A DNA stretch of 64,000 bases from Galeopsis tetrahit (taxonomy: Eukaryota; Streptophyta; Magnoliopsida; Lamiales; Lamiaceae): assembly GCA_963675135.1 (NCBI GenBank), contig OY776126.1:22075195-22139194 (forward strand). Direction: 5' to 3'. The notes under the pieces were generated by a model. That model was not told the origin of the DNA. It made no database searches and worked only from the letters and a program-made list of their open reading frames with translations. This document shows positions 11,418 to 24,010 of this stretch, piece after piece. Every line of letters starts with the position of its first letter. The stretch's first letter is position 1. The position numbers and the translations under genes are program-made.

Positions 11418-12335
11418 CATAGACGGGGCCACACTGGGTCCAGAGGGGCCCAGTGGCCCCCCACCATTTTTTATTTTATTTTATTATATATATATAATAA
11501 ATTTTTTCTTTTTAAAATAATGATATATATTTGTATATGAATAAAATTAATGACAATTTGAGTAAATAAATGATGATTTTGAAATTGATGATAAAAATAT
11601 TATTTACATTTTTTAGACATACATATTAAGTTTAGACGGACTAAAAATAAATGTTTGCATACATTTTGTTTCTTAATACTCCGTTTTTTTAATTTAATAG
11701 AGTCAATAATATAGATTAATAGTATATTTGAAATTATTGTCTAAATTTTTGCTAAGATTCACAAGAATGTCTTTAAAATTGAACAATATTTTAGTATTGA
11801 ATTAAAAAAAAAAATGTTTAGTGTTTTAATTTTTTTGTACATTTATATTTAAAATTATTATATTGTATAACTATAGAATATTGGAACTCATTAATTTATT
11901 ATATTGGATATTAATATTTTAAGAAATTTTATATTACCCGGCTTCATTTTGAGTGCGGACTATCAAAACATCTTACAAAATACAATGAAAGTAAACTTGA
12001 TGATTTGATTTAATGGGATGAAATGTATCTACAATTTTATTATAAGAAATTTCGATAAGTATAATAAATATATTTTTTTATCTTTATAATAATGATAATC
12101 GGCACTACTACATATTTGGCCTTGGAGAGGTTTTAGAAGAGCTCTCCAAGTGGGAGTTGTCCAAGCTAAATTGCACTTGGAGAGCCCTTAAAAGGGCTCT
12201 CCAAGTGCAAAAAGGGCTCTCCAAGTGCAATTTAGCTTGGACAACTCCCACTTGGAGAGCTCTTCTAAAAGCTCTCCAAGGCCAAATATGTAGTAGTGCG
12301 GGCCCCCCTATCGAAAATTCCTGACTCTGTCACTG
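11418..12335. mobile_element. hAT-like non-autonomous element, copy 2, 918 bp
   Basis: Exact 8-bp target duplication CTCGTGTG at 11410-11417 and 12336-12343. Diverged terminal inverted repeats CATAGACGGGGCCA and, on the reverse strand of the right end, CAGTGACAGAGTCA. No coding region. The right ~55 bases align with the right end of the copy at 694-1797, which lacks the MITE found here at 12103-12298. Confidence 0.85.
12103..12298. mobile_element. palindromic CACTA MITE, 196 bp
   Basis: Begins CACTACTACATATTTGGCC and ends in its inverse complement GGCCAAATATGTAGTAGTG. The 3-bp target duplication CGG lies at 12100-12102 and 12299-12301, typical of CACTA. The two arms, about 88 bases each, are complementary with a single mismatch seen by eye, so a transcript would fold into one long hairpin. 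No coding region. Confidence 0.92.
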
Positions 12336-13675
12336 CTCGTGTGTGTCGACCAATCCCTTTTGAGGCTTAGGTGAACACGTGCATTAATTAGCAATTATAT
12401 AGTCTAATCAATACCATAAGCTCCTAGGATAGTGTCTCACAAACACGTTCAACACGGTTACTAATGTTTATGAGACACCCTCTCACTAATCTAATAGACG
12501 ACCTCTAATCGACTAGTGTCTAGTGTCGTCGATCTAAGCAATCAACCCCCGATCGGTGTAGCTAATTACAATGTTAATTCTAATCGATTAATTCAAGATC
12601 ATACACACATTCTTAATCATGCAACCCAATATGGTCGTTGAAGTCGACAAATCCAACAATGCTAGCTAATAGGGTGAATTAATCAATTGAATCGTGCAAA
12701 ACACAACTCTAGAAACATTTACACCCAATTTCTAAGCTAATTATGCAATTAAACCATAATTACACCACTTAACCACCAAAACTTCCACACCCTAGGCAAT
12801 TAGAACTTAGCTCATGGTTCTAAGATAAGAATCCATGGCTAAAACAAAAGAATACACAAAACCCATAACAATTAACAAGTGAATTGCAAGAAATGAGAGA
12901 ATTACCAAATTGAAAATGAAAATTAAAGAGATATCACCATAAGAGTTGAAATGTAGCTACAAACTTCAATTACTTACAAAGCCCAATGAAAATCTTCACT
13001 TGAATTGTAAATTGTAACCCTAACTAGACTAACTATGAATTGAAATTGCCAAAATAGCAAGATCACCTAATAGTATGTGTGATTGAGTGTAGAAGTTGCT
13101 TTCCAAGAAGTCTCACTTTTAAAATATGACTAAGGGCCCTTTTTATATGTTGTGAGAAGTCCCAAAACAAGAATTGCACTTAAGTCCTTCAAAATTGGAG
13201 AGTTTTGGCATAAACCCCCGAAGAAGGAGCCGCCCGGCCGGGCGAAACCTTCGTCTTTGGGGCTTTATAAGAGCACTGGCCGCCCGACCGGGCCATACCT
13301 TCGTAAATGCTCCAAGTTGGCCGCCCGGCCATAAGCCGAAAGTGCCCCGGCTGGGTGGCCCTATGGCCCGTCCTCTTCATCCATTTTCCGTCCCGATTCT
13401 TCTCAAACTCTTTGTATGTGCTCTAGCCTCGTTGTTTCATCTCATACGAGTGCCGATAAAGATTGACACTCTTTTTGCGATTTTAAAGCCTAATTCACTT
13501 CGTATTCCTACAAAACAAGCTCACATACCTTTCTCCATCAAGTCAAGCCTCTTAATATGAAAATGCATGCAAAAGCATCAAAGTTTATCACTAAAACACA
13601 CGAAATCTTATGCAATTTACAACCGAATCAACTATCCCCAACATCAATCCGCCCGTGCCTGCCATACCCTGTTAA

Positions 13676-14029
13676 TATTTTATTATTCTGTCTGCTTTAT
13701 TCCTTTAATATTAATAAACAACTTTTATATTAAACTACGCATAAATAGTAAATGCACAATCTAAATTGGAACGGAATGAGTAATAAGTTTGAACGGAATA
13801 ATATATATACATAAATATTCAAATTAAATTATATAGAATTATAATTGAGCCCGTAAGTCTTCATTTATTAAAATCGATCAATGACATCATCGTAAAATTG
13901 ACTGAAAAGTGTATGCCAGTAGAAGGATAATTTACGACGTTGACTTGTAGCTACCGTAGCTTGAAAGAAGAAAAAATAAAAAAATCCTAGATATGTTAGA
14001 AGATCAATGGCTCAAAAACAACTGCAGTG
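13676..14029 (+). promoter_or_regulatory. upstream region of the receptor-kinase gene with two W-box motifs
   Basis: AT-rich upstream DNA with TTGACT at 13898-13903 and 13940-13945 within 140 bases of the start codon. W-boxes (TTGACC/T) are binding sites for WRKY factors and are frequent upstream of S-domain kinase genes induced in defence; use here is inference. No convincing TATA box was picked out. Confidence 0.4.
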
Positions 14030-17000
14030 ATGAACGACTTTCCAAAGAGATTCATGTTTCTCCTTTTATCGATCTTCTCTTTGTTAATCCCAGCAAATTC
14101 TGTAGATACTATAAACAGTTCTCAGATCATCAGAGATGGAGGAGAAACTCTGGTTTCATCAGGTGGAGTGTTTGAACTCGGATTTTTCAGTCCAGGAAGT
14201 TCTACGAATCGATACGTGGGCATATGGTACAAGAATATCTCAGTTCAGACAGTGGTTTGGGTTGCCAACAGAGAATCTCCACTCATAAATAACTCCGGTG
14301 TATTGAGAATTACAGCTTCTGGAAACCTGACCATTCTGAATGATACTAATGGCATCATCATATGGTCATCCAACGCCACGACATCCGTCAGAAATCCAAA
14401 GGCACAGTTATTAGACACGGGGAATCTGGTGGTGAAGGATTCTAACGATGATAATATCGTTTGGCAGAGTTTCGATCATCCATCCGACACATTCTTACCG
14501 GGCATTGGAATTGGATGGAATTATGTAACAGGGGCGGAGACGTACCTTTCGTCGTGGAGGACGGAGGATGATCCAGCTCCCGGAGAATATTCATATCACC
14601 TGGATCCTACTGGATCATATCCACAAATGATTGTTAAGAAAGGCAATGTTGTCCAGCAGAGGATAGGTCCGTGGAACGGGCTCGAATGGAGTGGGGCACC
14701 GGCCACAATTGTCAATTCTCCAACCTACAGAAACATCCTGTTGGTGGATAAGAATGAGGTGAAATATATGGAGGAGAAATTTTCCAGTACAGATATTTTC
14801 TGGTCTAGATTGAGCCCCAGTGGTGGAGACCAGCGCCGGATATGGAATCATCAAACCAACACGTGGGTCTTCTACTCGAGCTTCCCGGGGGATATTTGTG
14901 ATAACTACAGTGTCTGTGGTGCATATGGAAGTTGCTCCACTGTTAACAATCCAATCTGTTCATGTATTGATGGATTTGTGCCTAGAGATCCCGAAAGTTG
15001 GGAGAGAGCAGTTTGGTCGGGTGGATGCATTCGGAAGACAGCATTGAATTGTGGAGGTGATGTGTTTTTGAACTACAAGGGAATTAAATTGCCAGACTCA
15101 ACAAACTCCTCCTTCAATGATCAAGTACTGCTCATGGAAGAATGCGAAGTACAATGCAAAAGAAATTGTTCTTGTGTGGCGTACACACAGTTGAATATTA
15201 GTGGATCGGGAAGTGGATGCTTGTTTTATCATGGGGATTTGATCGACATCAAAGCTCTTTCTTTAGGAGGTCAAGATCTTTACATCAGAATGGCCTCTGC
15301 AGGGAGAGGTAAGAATCTTGATACATGATGATTATTGAATATATATAAAACAATCTCACATTAAGAGATGCAGAGACTGAGAGTGTGCTGTCGATGTTTT
15401 AATCCTATTTAGTTCGAGATTAATTTGTGCATTATATTTTGTTTTGCTAGAACAAGTTGCAGACTCTAAAGGGAAAAAAGGAGTAATACTCATAGTTAGT
15501 ATTACATCAGTGGTGGGAACAGTTCTTTTGTGCCTCAGCCTGATTCTTGTTTTCGCAAAGAAGAGGAAGAGAATTAAGGGTACGGAGAATAGCTATAATA
15601 TAATGATATACTTCACTGCTTGCTTCTCTGTCTCATGTGCCATAGCTGCAGGGCCATTTAGTGGAAATAATGGCAAAGAAGCAGAGGTGCCATTGCTTGG
15701 TTTATCTACAATTTTGAAAGCTACGGATCATTTTTCAATCACTAACAAACTTGGTGAGGGTGGATTTGGACCTGTGTACAAGGTATAATGCTACAATTTC
15801 TCTACATAATTTGGTAGGTAGTTATTATGTATTTTATTGAGAAACACATGAGAAAAATACTTCTAAATTTGACATGGTTTGTAACCAACTAAAAGCACAA
15901 ATTCACATACACAAGTTGTGTTGTTAGGGTATGCTGGAAGACGGGCAGGAAATTGCTGTGAAGCGCTTGTCGAAAACCTCTAAACAAGGAGTCGATGAAT
16001 TGAAGAATGAAGTGATCTTGATTGCCAAACTTCAGCATAGAAATTTGGTGAGGATTATAGGATGTTGTATTCAAGGAGAGGAGAATATGCTGATCTACGA
16101 GTACATGCCTAACAATAGCCTTGACTTGATTTTATTTGGTGAGTACTGCTTTGAAACTAGTGTAAGTTGAATAGATCATACAACTAGAGAATACTAACTC
16201 CGATGTAAATTGAATAGATCAAACCAGAGGGACAGTACTTGATTGGGAAAAACGTTACAACATAATCAACGGAATTGCCAAGGGGCTTTTGTATCTTCAT
16301 CAAGATTCCAGGTTAAGAATCATCCATCGAGACCTCAAAGCAAGTAACATACTACTAGATGCTGACATGAACCCAAAGATATCAGATTTCGGTCTAGCCA
16401 GGAGTTTTGGAGGGAACGAGACTGAAGCTAATACGCATAGAGTTGTCGGAACATAGTAAGAAATTAAGTCAACACATTGATTTATCTAATTCCCATAGAT
16501 ATATTAGAATTATATAACATCAATATTTTTCTTGTTATAAATTCTGCCACAGTGGATACATGTCCCCAGAATATGTGATGAAGGGGTTGTTCTCAATCAA
16601 ATCAGATGTGTTTAGCTTTGGTGTTCTCCTGCTAGAAGCTGTGAGTGGAAAAAGAAATAGAGATTTTTCATTTAAAGATAAAAATCTCAATCTTACTGGT
16701 CATGTAAGTACTAATTCCTAGTTACTATTTCTATACTCTGATTCCCATTTGTTAACATCTCAACCGTTACAAATAATGCACAGGCATGGACTCTTTACAA
16801 AGAAGGGATCTTAAGGGAACTAGTTGATGCTTCTCTAGGCGATTCTTTCGACATATTTCAAGCATTGCGCTCAATCCACGTAGGATTGTTGTGCGTGCAA
16901 GCTCGTCCCGAAGATAGGCCAAGCATGTCATCCGTGGTTTTAATGCTCGGAAATAAAGATGAACTGCCTGAGCCTAAACAACCTGCATTTTTTACTGAAA

Positions 17001-17089
17001 GAGATGTTTCTGCCGCTGAGAATTTTACCCTAAAAAATCCTGCATGTTCAGCTAATGAAGTTACCATTACGCTGCTGGATGGCAGATAA
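14030..17089 (+). CDS. G-type lectin S-receptor-like Ser/Thr protein kinase, complete, 838 aa
   Basis: Six exons: 14030-15308, 15451-15782, 15928-16138, 16218-16455, 16553-16703, 16784-17089. All introns are GT..AG, phases agree and the sum is 839 codons. The start is the ATG at 14030, giving a signal peptide (KRFMFLLLSIFSLLIPANS). Then come a bulb-type lectin domain (VWVANRESPL, GNLVV), the S-locus glycoprotein domain (WRTEDDPAPGEYS, RIGPWNGLEWSG), a cysteine-rich EGF-like stretch, a PAN/apple domain (EECEVQCKRNCSCVAY), one transmembrane helix (VILIVSITSVVGTVLLCLSL) with a basic stop-transfer, and a kinase with GEGGFGPVYK, the AVK lysine, HRDLKASN (RD type) and DFG. The tail ends EVTITLLDGR. 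All catalytic residues seen are present. Exon 2 carries a 72-base GT..AG segment (15580-15651), divisible by three, absent from the paralogue. Ligand unknown; self-incompatibility or defence roles occur in the family. Confidence 0.95.
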
Positions 17090-17400
17090 ACACACAATTG
17101 CACTACGGTTCCTGCATTCCCTCTTCGTTAGTATGGTCATTATTATTTTTAATTTTCTATTGCATACACTTTTCAATTAGTACACTCTCACTTTTTCCAT
17201 TAATTTCACATGATAAATAATAAAAGAAATTAAAAAGTATATAAAGATTTATATAAACGTCAATTAATTGAGTAATGGTTTATATGATTCATAACTTTTG
17301 AACTATATGAGATCATGAATGCCTTAAAAATTAATATTAGTATATAATATTATTAGTATTTTTAGAAAAAATTAGTATTCACACTCTTCCCTTATTCACA
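17090..17400. other. 3' flank of the receptor-kinase gene
   Basis: AT-rich; no gene. The first ~60 bases parallel the flank at 344-410. Confidence 0.5.
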
Positions 17401-18574
17401 CTCCCTCCGTCTGCTGACTTGGATGTATTTTTGCACACTTTTTACAACTATACGATCCCCACAAGCGTATGGGTTCGTTAGTAGTACGATAAGTATACGA
17501 AGTAAAATTTCATTCCAAGGACTTAATTGAGTACTAGTGAATCCCTAAAGTTACAAGTAGGCATGCTATTGTAGTAACTAAATGATGTTGTTTGGATTTT
17601 CGGGAATAAGCACAAAAATAGTAAACTATATTAACTAAAGTAATAAGAACTAGTGACAAGAAATGACAATCTATCTAACTTTCTTTTGGAAAGTGCAAGG
17701 GAAGTGTATTGCCTCGGGTGTTTCCGTTTTGTGAGCAATTAAGTGACCTAGTGACCAATTACATGATTTTACTACAACTTTGGGTCAAGCTAAAGGCTAT
17801 CACAAATGTGTGCAAACCCCCTCGAAAGGCATAGGTAAACATCGTGCATTGATTAGCAATTATAGGATCTAACCAAATACCATAAGCTCCTAAGATAGTG
17901 TTGCATAAGCACTTTCAACACGGTTACTAATGCTTATGAAACGCCCTCTCACCAAAATCCTAGACGACCTCTACTCGTTTAGTGTCTAAAGTTATCGGTC
18001 TAGCCATTAACACCCCTCTCGGGTGAGCTAATTACTAATTAACTTCTATTCAATTAATCAAAGCTCACACTCACACTCCCAATCATGCTATCCAACTCTC
18101 GTTGCAATAAACATAATCGAACATGCTTACTAATAGGGTTGATCAACCAAATGAATCAATCAAAGTACAACTCTACACTACAAAAAACGCATCGATTAGG
18201 GACCGATTTTGAGACTGTAAAGGCGGTCTCAACACACGTTAGAGACTGATTTGAGACCGATTTATGGAGGTCCTTATTTCATCGGTACCTAATATTGAGA
18301 GACCGAATTTATGGCACAGTCTCAAATTAGGGACCGATTGTCGATCGGTCTCTAAATGAGAGACCGACAATTCGGTCTTAAAACGGTCCGTAAACGTGAG
18401 TCGGCCCGACCTATTTTCGGGCCTAAAACAGTCTCACATCGGTCTCAGATTAAGGACCGATTTTCGATCGGTCTCTAAATGAGAGACCGTCAATTCGGTC
18501 TTAAAACGGTCCCTAAACGTGAGTCGGCCCGACCTATTTTCGGGCCTAAAACAGTCTCACATCGGTCTCAGATC

Positions 18575-18750
18575 TTACCCAGCAACTGCCCCCGAAACCC
18601 GACCCGCTGACCCACACCCACCCTCACACCCGCATCGCCAACCCGACCCGACCGCCAACCCGACCCACACCCGCCTTCGAGACCCGACCCGCCAACCCAC
18701 ACCCACACCCGCCTTCGAGACCCGACCCGACCCGCACCGCCAACCCACAC
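18575..18750. repeat. GC-rich degenerate minisatellite inside the CACTA derivative
   Basis: Repeated ACCCGACCCGCC, CAACCCACACCC and CGCCTTCGAGACCC units in various orders. All frames look open because of composition; not considered coding. Confidence 0.7.
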
Positions 18751-18902
18751 CCACTTTATTTAATTGGCCATTTTGTTTTGGTCTTTGTGGGAATTGATCC
18801 CTGGTGGATGGGTGCCCATTTCTGGGCACCCACCACTTTGACAAGTAATTGTCTTGTGTAACTTTTAAAAATAATTATATACATATGTAATTAATTTCTT
18901 TA

Positions 18903-19217
18903 TTATATATGTTTTAAATAATAAATTTTCAAAATCAACGTTACTTTAAAGAAGTCCAAAATAATTAAATCATTTTCACATATATTAACTGATAAAAACC
19001 ATTGAATTAATTGTAAAAAATCAATGTTACTTTTAAATATTTTATTTTGACACTTCTTCAATGTACATGGACACTTGATTCTATCGTTAAACATATATTG
19101 TGGTCTCGTCTTCGCAAAATCAATAAATTTGCGAACTTGATTGTAAAATTCACTGTTCGTACTTCCATTAACGAATCGAGGAGTATAATACATCCACCGA
19201 CGATCCAGTAGTTCCAT
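18903..19217 (-). pseudogene. TNP2-type CACTA transposase, N-terminal fragment
   Basis: Starts at ATG 19217 with MELLDRRWMYYTPRF and continues with FAKTRPQYMFNDRIKCPC and KKCQNKIFKS, the transposase-associated N-terminal domain. It is the counterpart of MELPDRRWMYCTPRL in the large CACTA element (32299). The frame then runs into AT-rich sequence, and the catalytic domain is absent. Confidence 0.85.
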
Positions 19218-22200
19218 CTATACGTACTCAAAATCAAAATGATTACATAATTGACATATGTATATAAGATAAATATTGCTATATTATTATATTCAAAGAA
19301 TAAATATTGTTGCATTATTGTACTAAAATTAATAATGTTAATAATAATATTTAATTTGGTAGATATGTGAGAAGAATGTGGTGGAGCCCATCGTTAATCC
19401 AAAATTTAAAGCTAAAAAATTTGATAGCAAACAGGGTATGCTCTATGAGAAATTAATTCAAGATCTTTAATTTGTTTGACTTTCACGTAGATCAACTTTG
19501 AATCGTATACCATATAAAGTAAAATTTTGGGAGTTCAGTTATTTCATAAAAACTTAATTTGTCAGTATTAACTACTTAAGTCAAAAATATTAATTGTGGA
19601 ATTCTAAATTGATTATTATGAATAAATTGTACTTATACTCGGTCTTATAATATGTGTATAGATAAAATTGTACAAAAAATTTTGAGTGAAATATTTTAAC
19701 AGCTTTAATTTAATATTAGACAATTAATTCACTCTAAAACCTAATTTACATGTATTCATACTTTCAACAGGTTTAATTGGACATATAATAGTACACATAC
19801 GATTATGATATCTTTCAAAATAATTAATTCTAATTAGTATTTGATTTGATATCATAACAACGTCAGTGGTCTATCTTATTTACTACTATTATACATATCT
19901 ATTAATTATATGAAAATAAAATTATCAACGAACACTTAATTAATTAATATGAGAAAACATTAATTTAAATAAAGAGGGAATGAGAAATCTTACGGTTGAA
20001 TTCGAAACGAGATCTTCAAACTGATATTGGAGAGTAAAATCAAGGAATTGTCTATTTAGAAGCTAGTTTATCGGTTTAAATTGAGAGAGTGACATTTGGG
20101 ACCGACAATATCGGTCTATAACCACAACCGCGTGATTTGGGACCGAATTATGCGGTCTCTACTATGTTAAAAATTATCTATAAAACAAACAGCTTGATTA
20201 AATACCTATTCGTGACCGAAAATATTGGTCTATAAAAACAACCACCTGATTATGGGACCGATTTGGGACCGAAATATGCGGTCTCTACTGTTAAAAATTA
20301 TCTAAGAATATTCTTCTGGAGTGTTCAGATACCACTAAAATCGGTCTCTATAAAATAAACAGTTTAATTTGATACCTATTCGAGACCGAAAATATCGGTC
20401 TATAAAAACAAACGCCTGATTTGGGACCGATTTGGGACCGAAATATGCGGTCTCCACTGTTAAAAATTATCTATATATACAATATTAGGATGAATATCTA
20501 ATATAATATAGATATAATCGCTAACTTATTTATCTCTCTCAATGATGGACGAAAATTCCTCTTCTCCTAATTCTGATTCCTCCCTCTCGAACAAACTCAT
20601 AGAGCCAGATTCGATGAAAGTTGATACGGTTAATTAAAATTTTGGGATTCAGAATTATTTATACCAATTAAAGACTGAATTTTCGGTCTTCAATTAAAAT
20701 TCAAAATCAGAGTTTTAATTTCAATTAAAATTCAAAATAAGAATTTTAAATTCAATTAAAATTCAAAATAAGAATTTTAATTTTGATTTAGAGACTAAAA
20801 TTCGGTGGCTAAGTGGTCTGAAAAATAAAATATTAAAGACCGAATTGAAAATAGTCTTTAAACGAGCGGTCAAAATTGGTAGTCAATTCAAATTATACTT
20901 TTCAAAATATTTAATACCAATTAAAGACTGAATTGTCGGTATTTAAACAAAATTCAAAATCTAAATTTTAATTTCGGTTTAGAGACTGAAATTCGGTCTC
21001 TTAGCGGTCTATAAATATAATATTAAAGACCGAATTGAAAACAGTCTCAAAACTCAAATTTTTTTAGGATCAGTCCCAAATCAGTCTCAAATTGAGACTG
21101 ATTTATGCCGGTCTCAAAACTTTGGTCTCTAATTGAGGCATTTTTTGTAGTGCTAGAAACATAAATACCAAAATTATAAGCTAATCATGCAATTAATCCA
21201 CAATTACACTAAATTCTCATCAAAACATCCACACCCAAGGCAATTGAGGATTAGCCCATGGTTCTAGAAGAGAATCCCATGGCTACAACAACAAATAACA
21301 TCAAACTCATAATGAAATAACAAGAGATTGAAGAAATTAAGAAAATACCAAATTGAATTGCAAAATAGAGTAATATCACCTTGATCATACGAATTTAGCT
21401 ACAAAACGATGTAATAGACGATGCCCGATGATAATCGTAGCTTGATTTGAATTAAACACCACTATTCTATCTAATCTATTGAAGAAATTAAACTAAAAAT
21501 GAAGAACACCTACAACTATGTGAATGTGTGTGTGGAAAAATGCTTGTAAAAGGAGTTCTCCTCTGGATTTTAAGAAAGGGAGTTTATATAGTGTTTGGGA
21601 AGGGTTTGAATGGCATAATTGCAAGTTGATCCCTCAAAAATGGAGAAAATACAAGTTTGGCACCGAAAATGGGGTGACTCGGCCGAGTTGGGGTCACTCG
21701 GCCGAGTGGGACACTTAAGAAGCGTGTAGCAACTCTTTCCAGCCGAGTGGTCTTCAATTCCAGGAGCTACGACATTCAACCTTACTCGGCCGAGTTGGCT
21801 CACTCGGTCGAGTGCGCAGTAAAATGCAAAATTGCAGATTCGGCCGAGTAACCTTACTCGGTCGAGTGATGTCCGATTCCAGGAGCTACGCATTCAACCT
21901 TACTCGGCCGAGTTGGCTCACTCGGCCGAGTGCGCAGTAAAATGCAAAATTGCAGATTCGGCCGAGTAACCTTACTCGATCGAGTGCCTCTTCCCCTTCT
22001 CGTTCTATGCATAACTTTCGCCTCGGATGTCGGATTGACTTGATTCCTTTGGCTAATCCACTCCGTTTTTCGAGACGAATCCAACCGTGCACTCCTCTTT
22101 CCGGTCCGATCACTTGTGGTATGTGTTTTGCTCCGATTTCCATCGTATTTCCTACACAATCGACAAAACACAACCTTTCTCTCATTTCGGCTTAAACAAT

Positions 22201-22283
22201 CATATTCACTATATAATTCAATGAAATCAACATCAAATGAGCTTCAAATATGCATCTAAATCGTGTAAATTCCACCCGAATCA

Positions 22284-24010
22284 ACTCCCCCAAACTTAAA
22301 GTGTTGCTCGTCCTCGAGCAACGAAAGAATTACAACATGAGGGTGAAATTTACTACTAGATGATCAATGAAAGATCCCACGTATCAAATGACATGAAATG
22401 AATTCTTCTTCCTCAAGATACATTCTTAAAATGATCACAAGTTCAATATTGAAGATCCAACTCATTACTCACACATGCTCTACACACAACAACAAGTGAT
22501 GGTGATGACAATATCAAGATGTTCAAGTTTATCTCACAAGAAATAGTATTTCACTCAAACACTCAAACAAATTAAGGACAATAAGCACTCATCAATCAAA
22601 TCATGCATTGCAATTGCCATAAGCTTGCCCAAGCTCTACCATCTTTCCACCACAAACATGTTCAACAATGAGATCAATAGGGCTTAACCAAGGACGTAAC
22701 ATTGGCTCTTTGGAAACGGTGGGAAGAATTTGGGAAATGTGACTCGACTAGTGGAGGACAACGAACCATTTTTTTTTTCTTTTCATTTTTCTCATTTCAT
22801 TCAAAACAAACCATCCATCATCCTCACTTTTCTTTTCATTCTCAAGAATTTTCTTCCTTTGTTTCTTTCAAGAGTCTACTTTTTGCTCTTAAGCACATGT
22901 TTTTGGGAGATCCCCTCTTCTCTCTTTTTATTTTATTTTTCACTCTCTTTTCTAGGGGCTCCCATTTTTTATCCCTTTCTTTTGTTTCTCATCTTTTCTT
23001 TCTCTTTTTTTCTTTGCTCAAACACCCCACACACATTTCAATCAAAATTCATGTTTTTCCACTTTTCACTTGTCCTCCACTAGTAAAGGGTAAAGGCTTA
23101 ATAAGTTCAAGAGGTTAAACATTGTAGGTTGCCAAAAGATCACGTTTTAAGGCTCAAATTGGCTAACTACGGAAACTTCTTTTTTGGTATGGGAATATTA
23201 GGCTAAGTGACTATTAATAACAAAAGATGGCCTAAATCATATCCCATTATTTCACACACTTGTGGTTTCAAGCAAGAACTTGGGCAAGTTCTAGAAAAAC
23301 AAGCAATGAATTGATTCACTCACAAATGAAATAAACCGGATTAATGCTCGGTTCAAAGCTCAACTCTCACCGGTTCATTAAAGACTCAAACATTCATCAA
23401 TCACCACCACACATAACTCATTGTGCATGCAAAACATCCATAGGCAACAAGATGACAACAACACAAACAAAATGATTCATTACAATCATGTACACATTCA
23501 AGGAATCAAATTCACAACAAATCACTATAAAATGTGTCTCAATGATCATTAAAGCTCAAATTACACACATACACAAGAGTACACATTGGTGTCAATAGAA
23601 AATGTAAAAACGAACATACCCCCCCAAACTTTTTCATTGCAAAGCAATTAAAAGTTTGGAAAAATAGTATTGCATTGATATTGACACCAAGTGCTAACCA
23701 TACAATTCTACACACATGGGCCACTATCCCAACAATTAACCTAAGAGTAGCTAAGCAATCAATATTATGAACAAGAATATAAATTCCACTACCCCCCCAA
23801 ACTTAGTAATTGCTATGCAATTCCTAAGTTTGGAGTGGCGTACCTCTCACGATTGCTATAGCTACACCTTCTTCGAAGCTCAAAGTTCCACTTTCGATCT
23901 CCAATCGTCCATTCGATCCAAGCTTCTCCAACTAACATCAAAACTCACAAACACATCAAACTAAACTAACAAAGCAAATAAAATGAGCAAGAAATGAAAT
24001 AAAGCAAGTT
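22284..24010 (-). other. internal region of the deleted gypsy element
   Basis: Non-coding. The polypurine tract (minus strand TAAGTTTGGGGGAGT) is at 22284-22298 beside the 3' LTR. Two further PPT-like tracts occur at 23619-23632 and 23791-23804. It aligns in character with 60456-62318 of the full element (stem-loop before the PPT, TTTC-rich stretch, repeated CACTAG...CCAC). The 5' LTR side has no primer binding site. Confidence 0.7.
22303..22322 (-). other. PPT-proximal stem-loop
   Basis: On the minus strand: stem GTTGCTCG, loop AGGA, stem CGAGCAAC, perfectly paired, four bases from the polypurine tract. The equivalent in the full element (62279-62298) has stem GTTGTTTG / CAAACAAC with the same loop. 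Confidence 0.7.

Larger units (their letters stand above)
11008..13630 (-). repeat. Ty3/gypsy solo LTR with nested insertions
   Basis: Starts TGACTTTTC and ends ACCGAATCA, with ACTAT immediately before (11003-11007) and after (13631-13635) as an exact 5-bp target duplication. The body is collinear with the LTRs at 17415-22283 and 24011-25929 (ACGATC.CCACAAGCG, GTTTGGATTTTCG, CATAAGCTCCTA.GATAGTGT). Having both ends and a target duplication but no internal region makes it a solo LTR formed by LTR-LTR recombination. A TATA-like TATATG is near 13144, with a CCGCCCGGCCGGGC palindrome region at 13225-13360 upstream of it on the minus strand. A hAT element occupies 11418-12335. Confidence 0.9.
18176..21152 (-). 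mobile_element. CACTA transposon derivative, 2977 bp
   Basis: Tips CACTACAAAAAACGC and, at the right, GCATTTTTTGTAGTG; 3-bp target duplication CTA at 18173-18175 and 21153-21155. The sister LTR has the empty site at 24770-24773, confirming the boundaries. Both subterminal regions hold many GGGACCGAT / GAGACCG / CGGTCTC motifs (18200-18560, 20095-20460, 20690-21130). It keeps only the first coding part of a transposase gene. Confidence 0.93.
17415..22283 (-). repeat. 3' LTR of the gypsy element, interrupted by CACTA
   Basis: After removing 18176-21152 and one CTA, this LTR is 1889 bases against 1919 for its partner. The 30-base difference is one missing palindrome unit near 21740. TATA on the minus strand is near 21585-21591 and the ACTCGGCCGAGT array lies at 21675-21988. 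Confidence 0.9.

Noticed and set aside
18519..18844. Pro/Arg-rich and Gly/Val-rich frames on both strands
   Set aside because: Compositional effect of the GC-rich minisatellite in the CACTA derivative.
22702..23118. 138-codon Phe/Ser-rich frame
   Set aside because: TTTC-rich non-coding internal region of the deleted gypsy element; no homology recognised and the complementary stretch in 60456-62278 is also non-coding.
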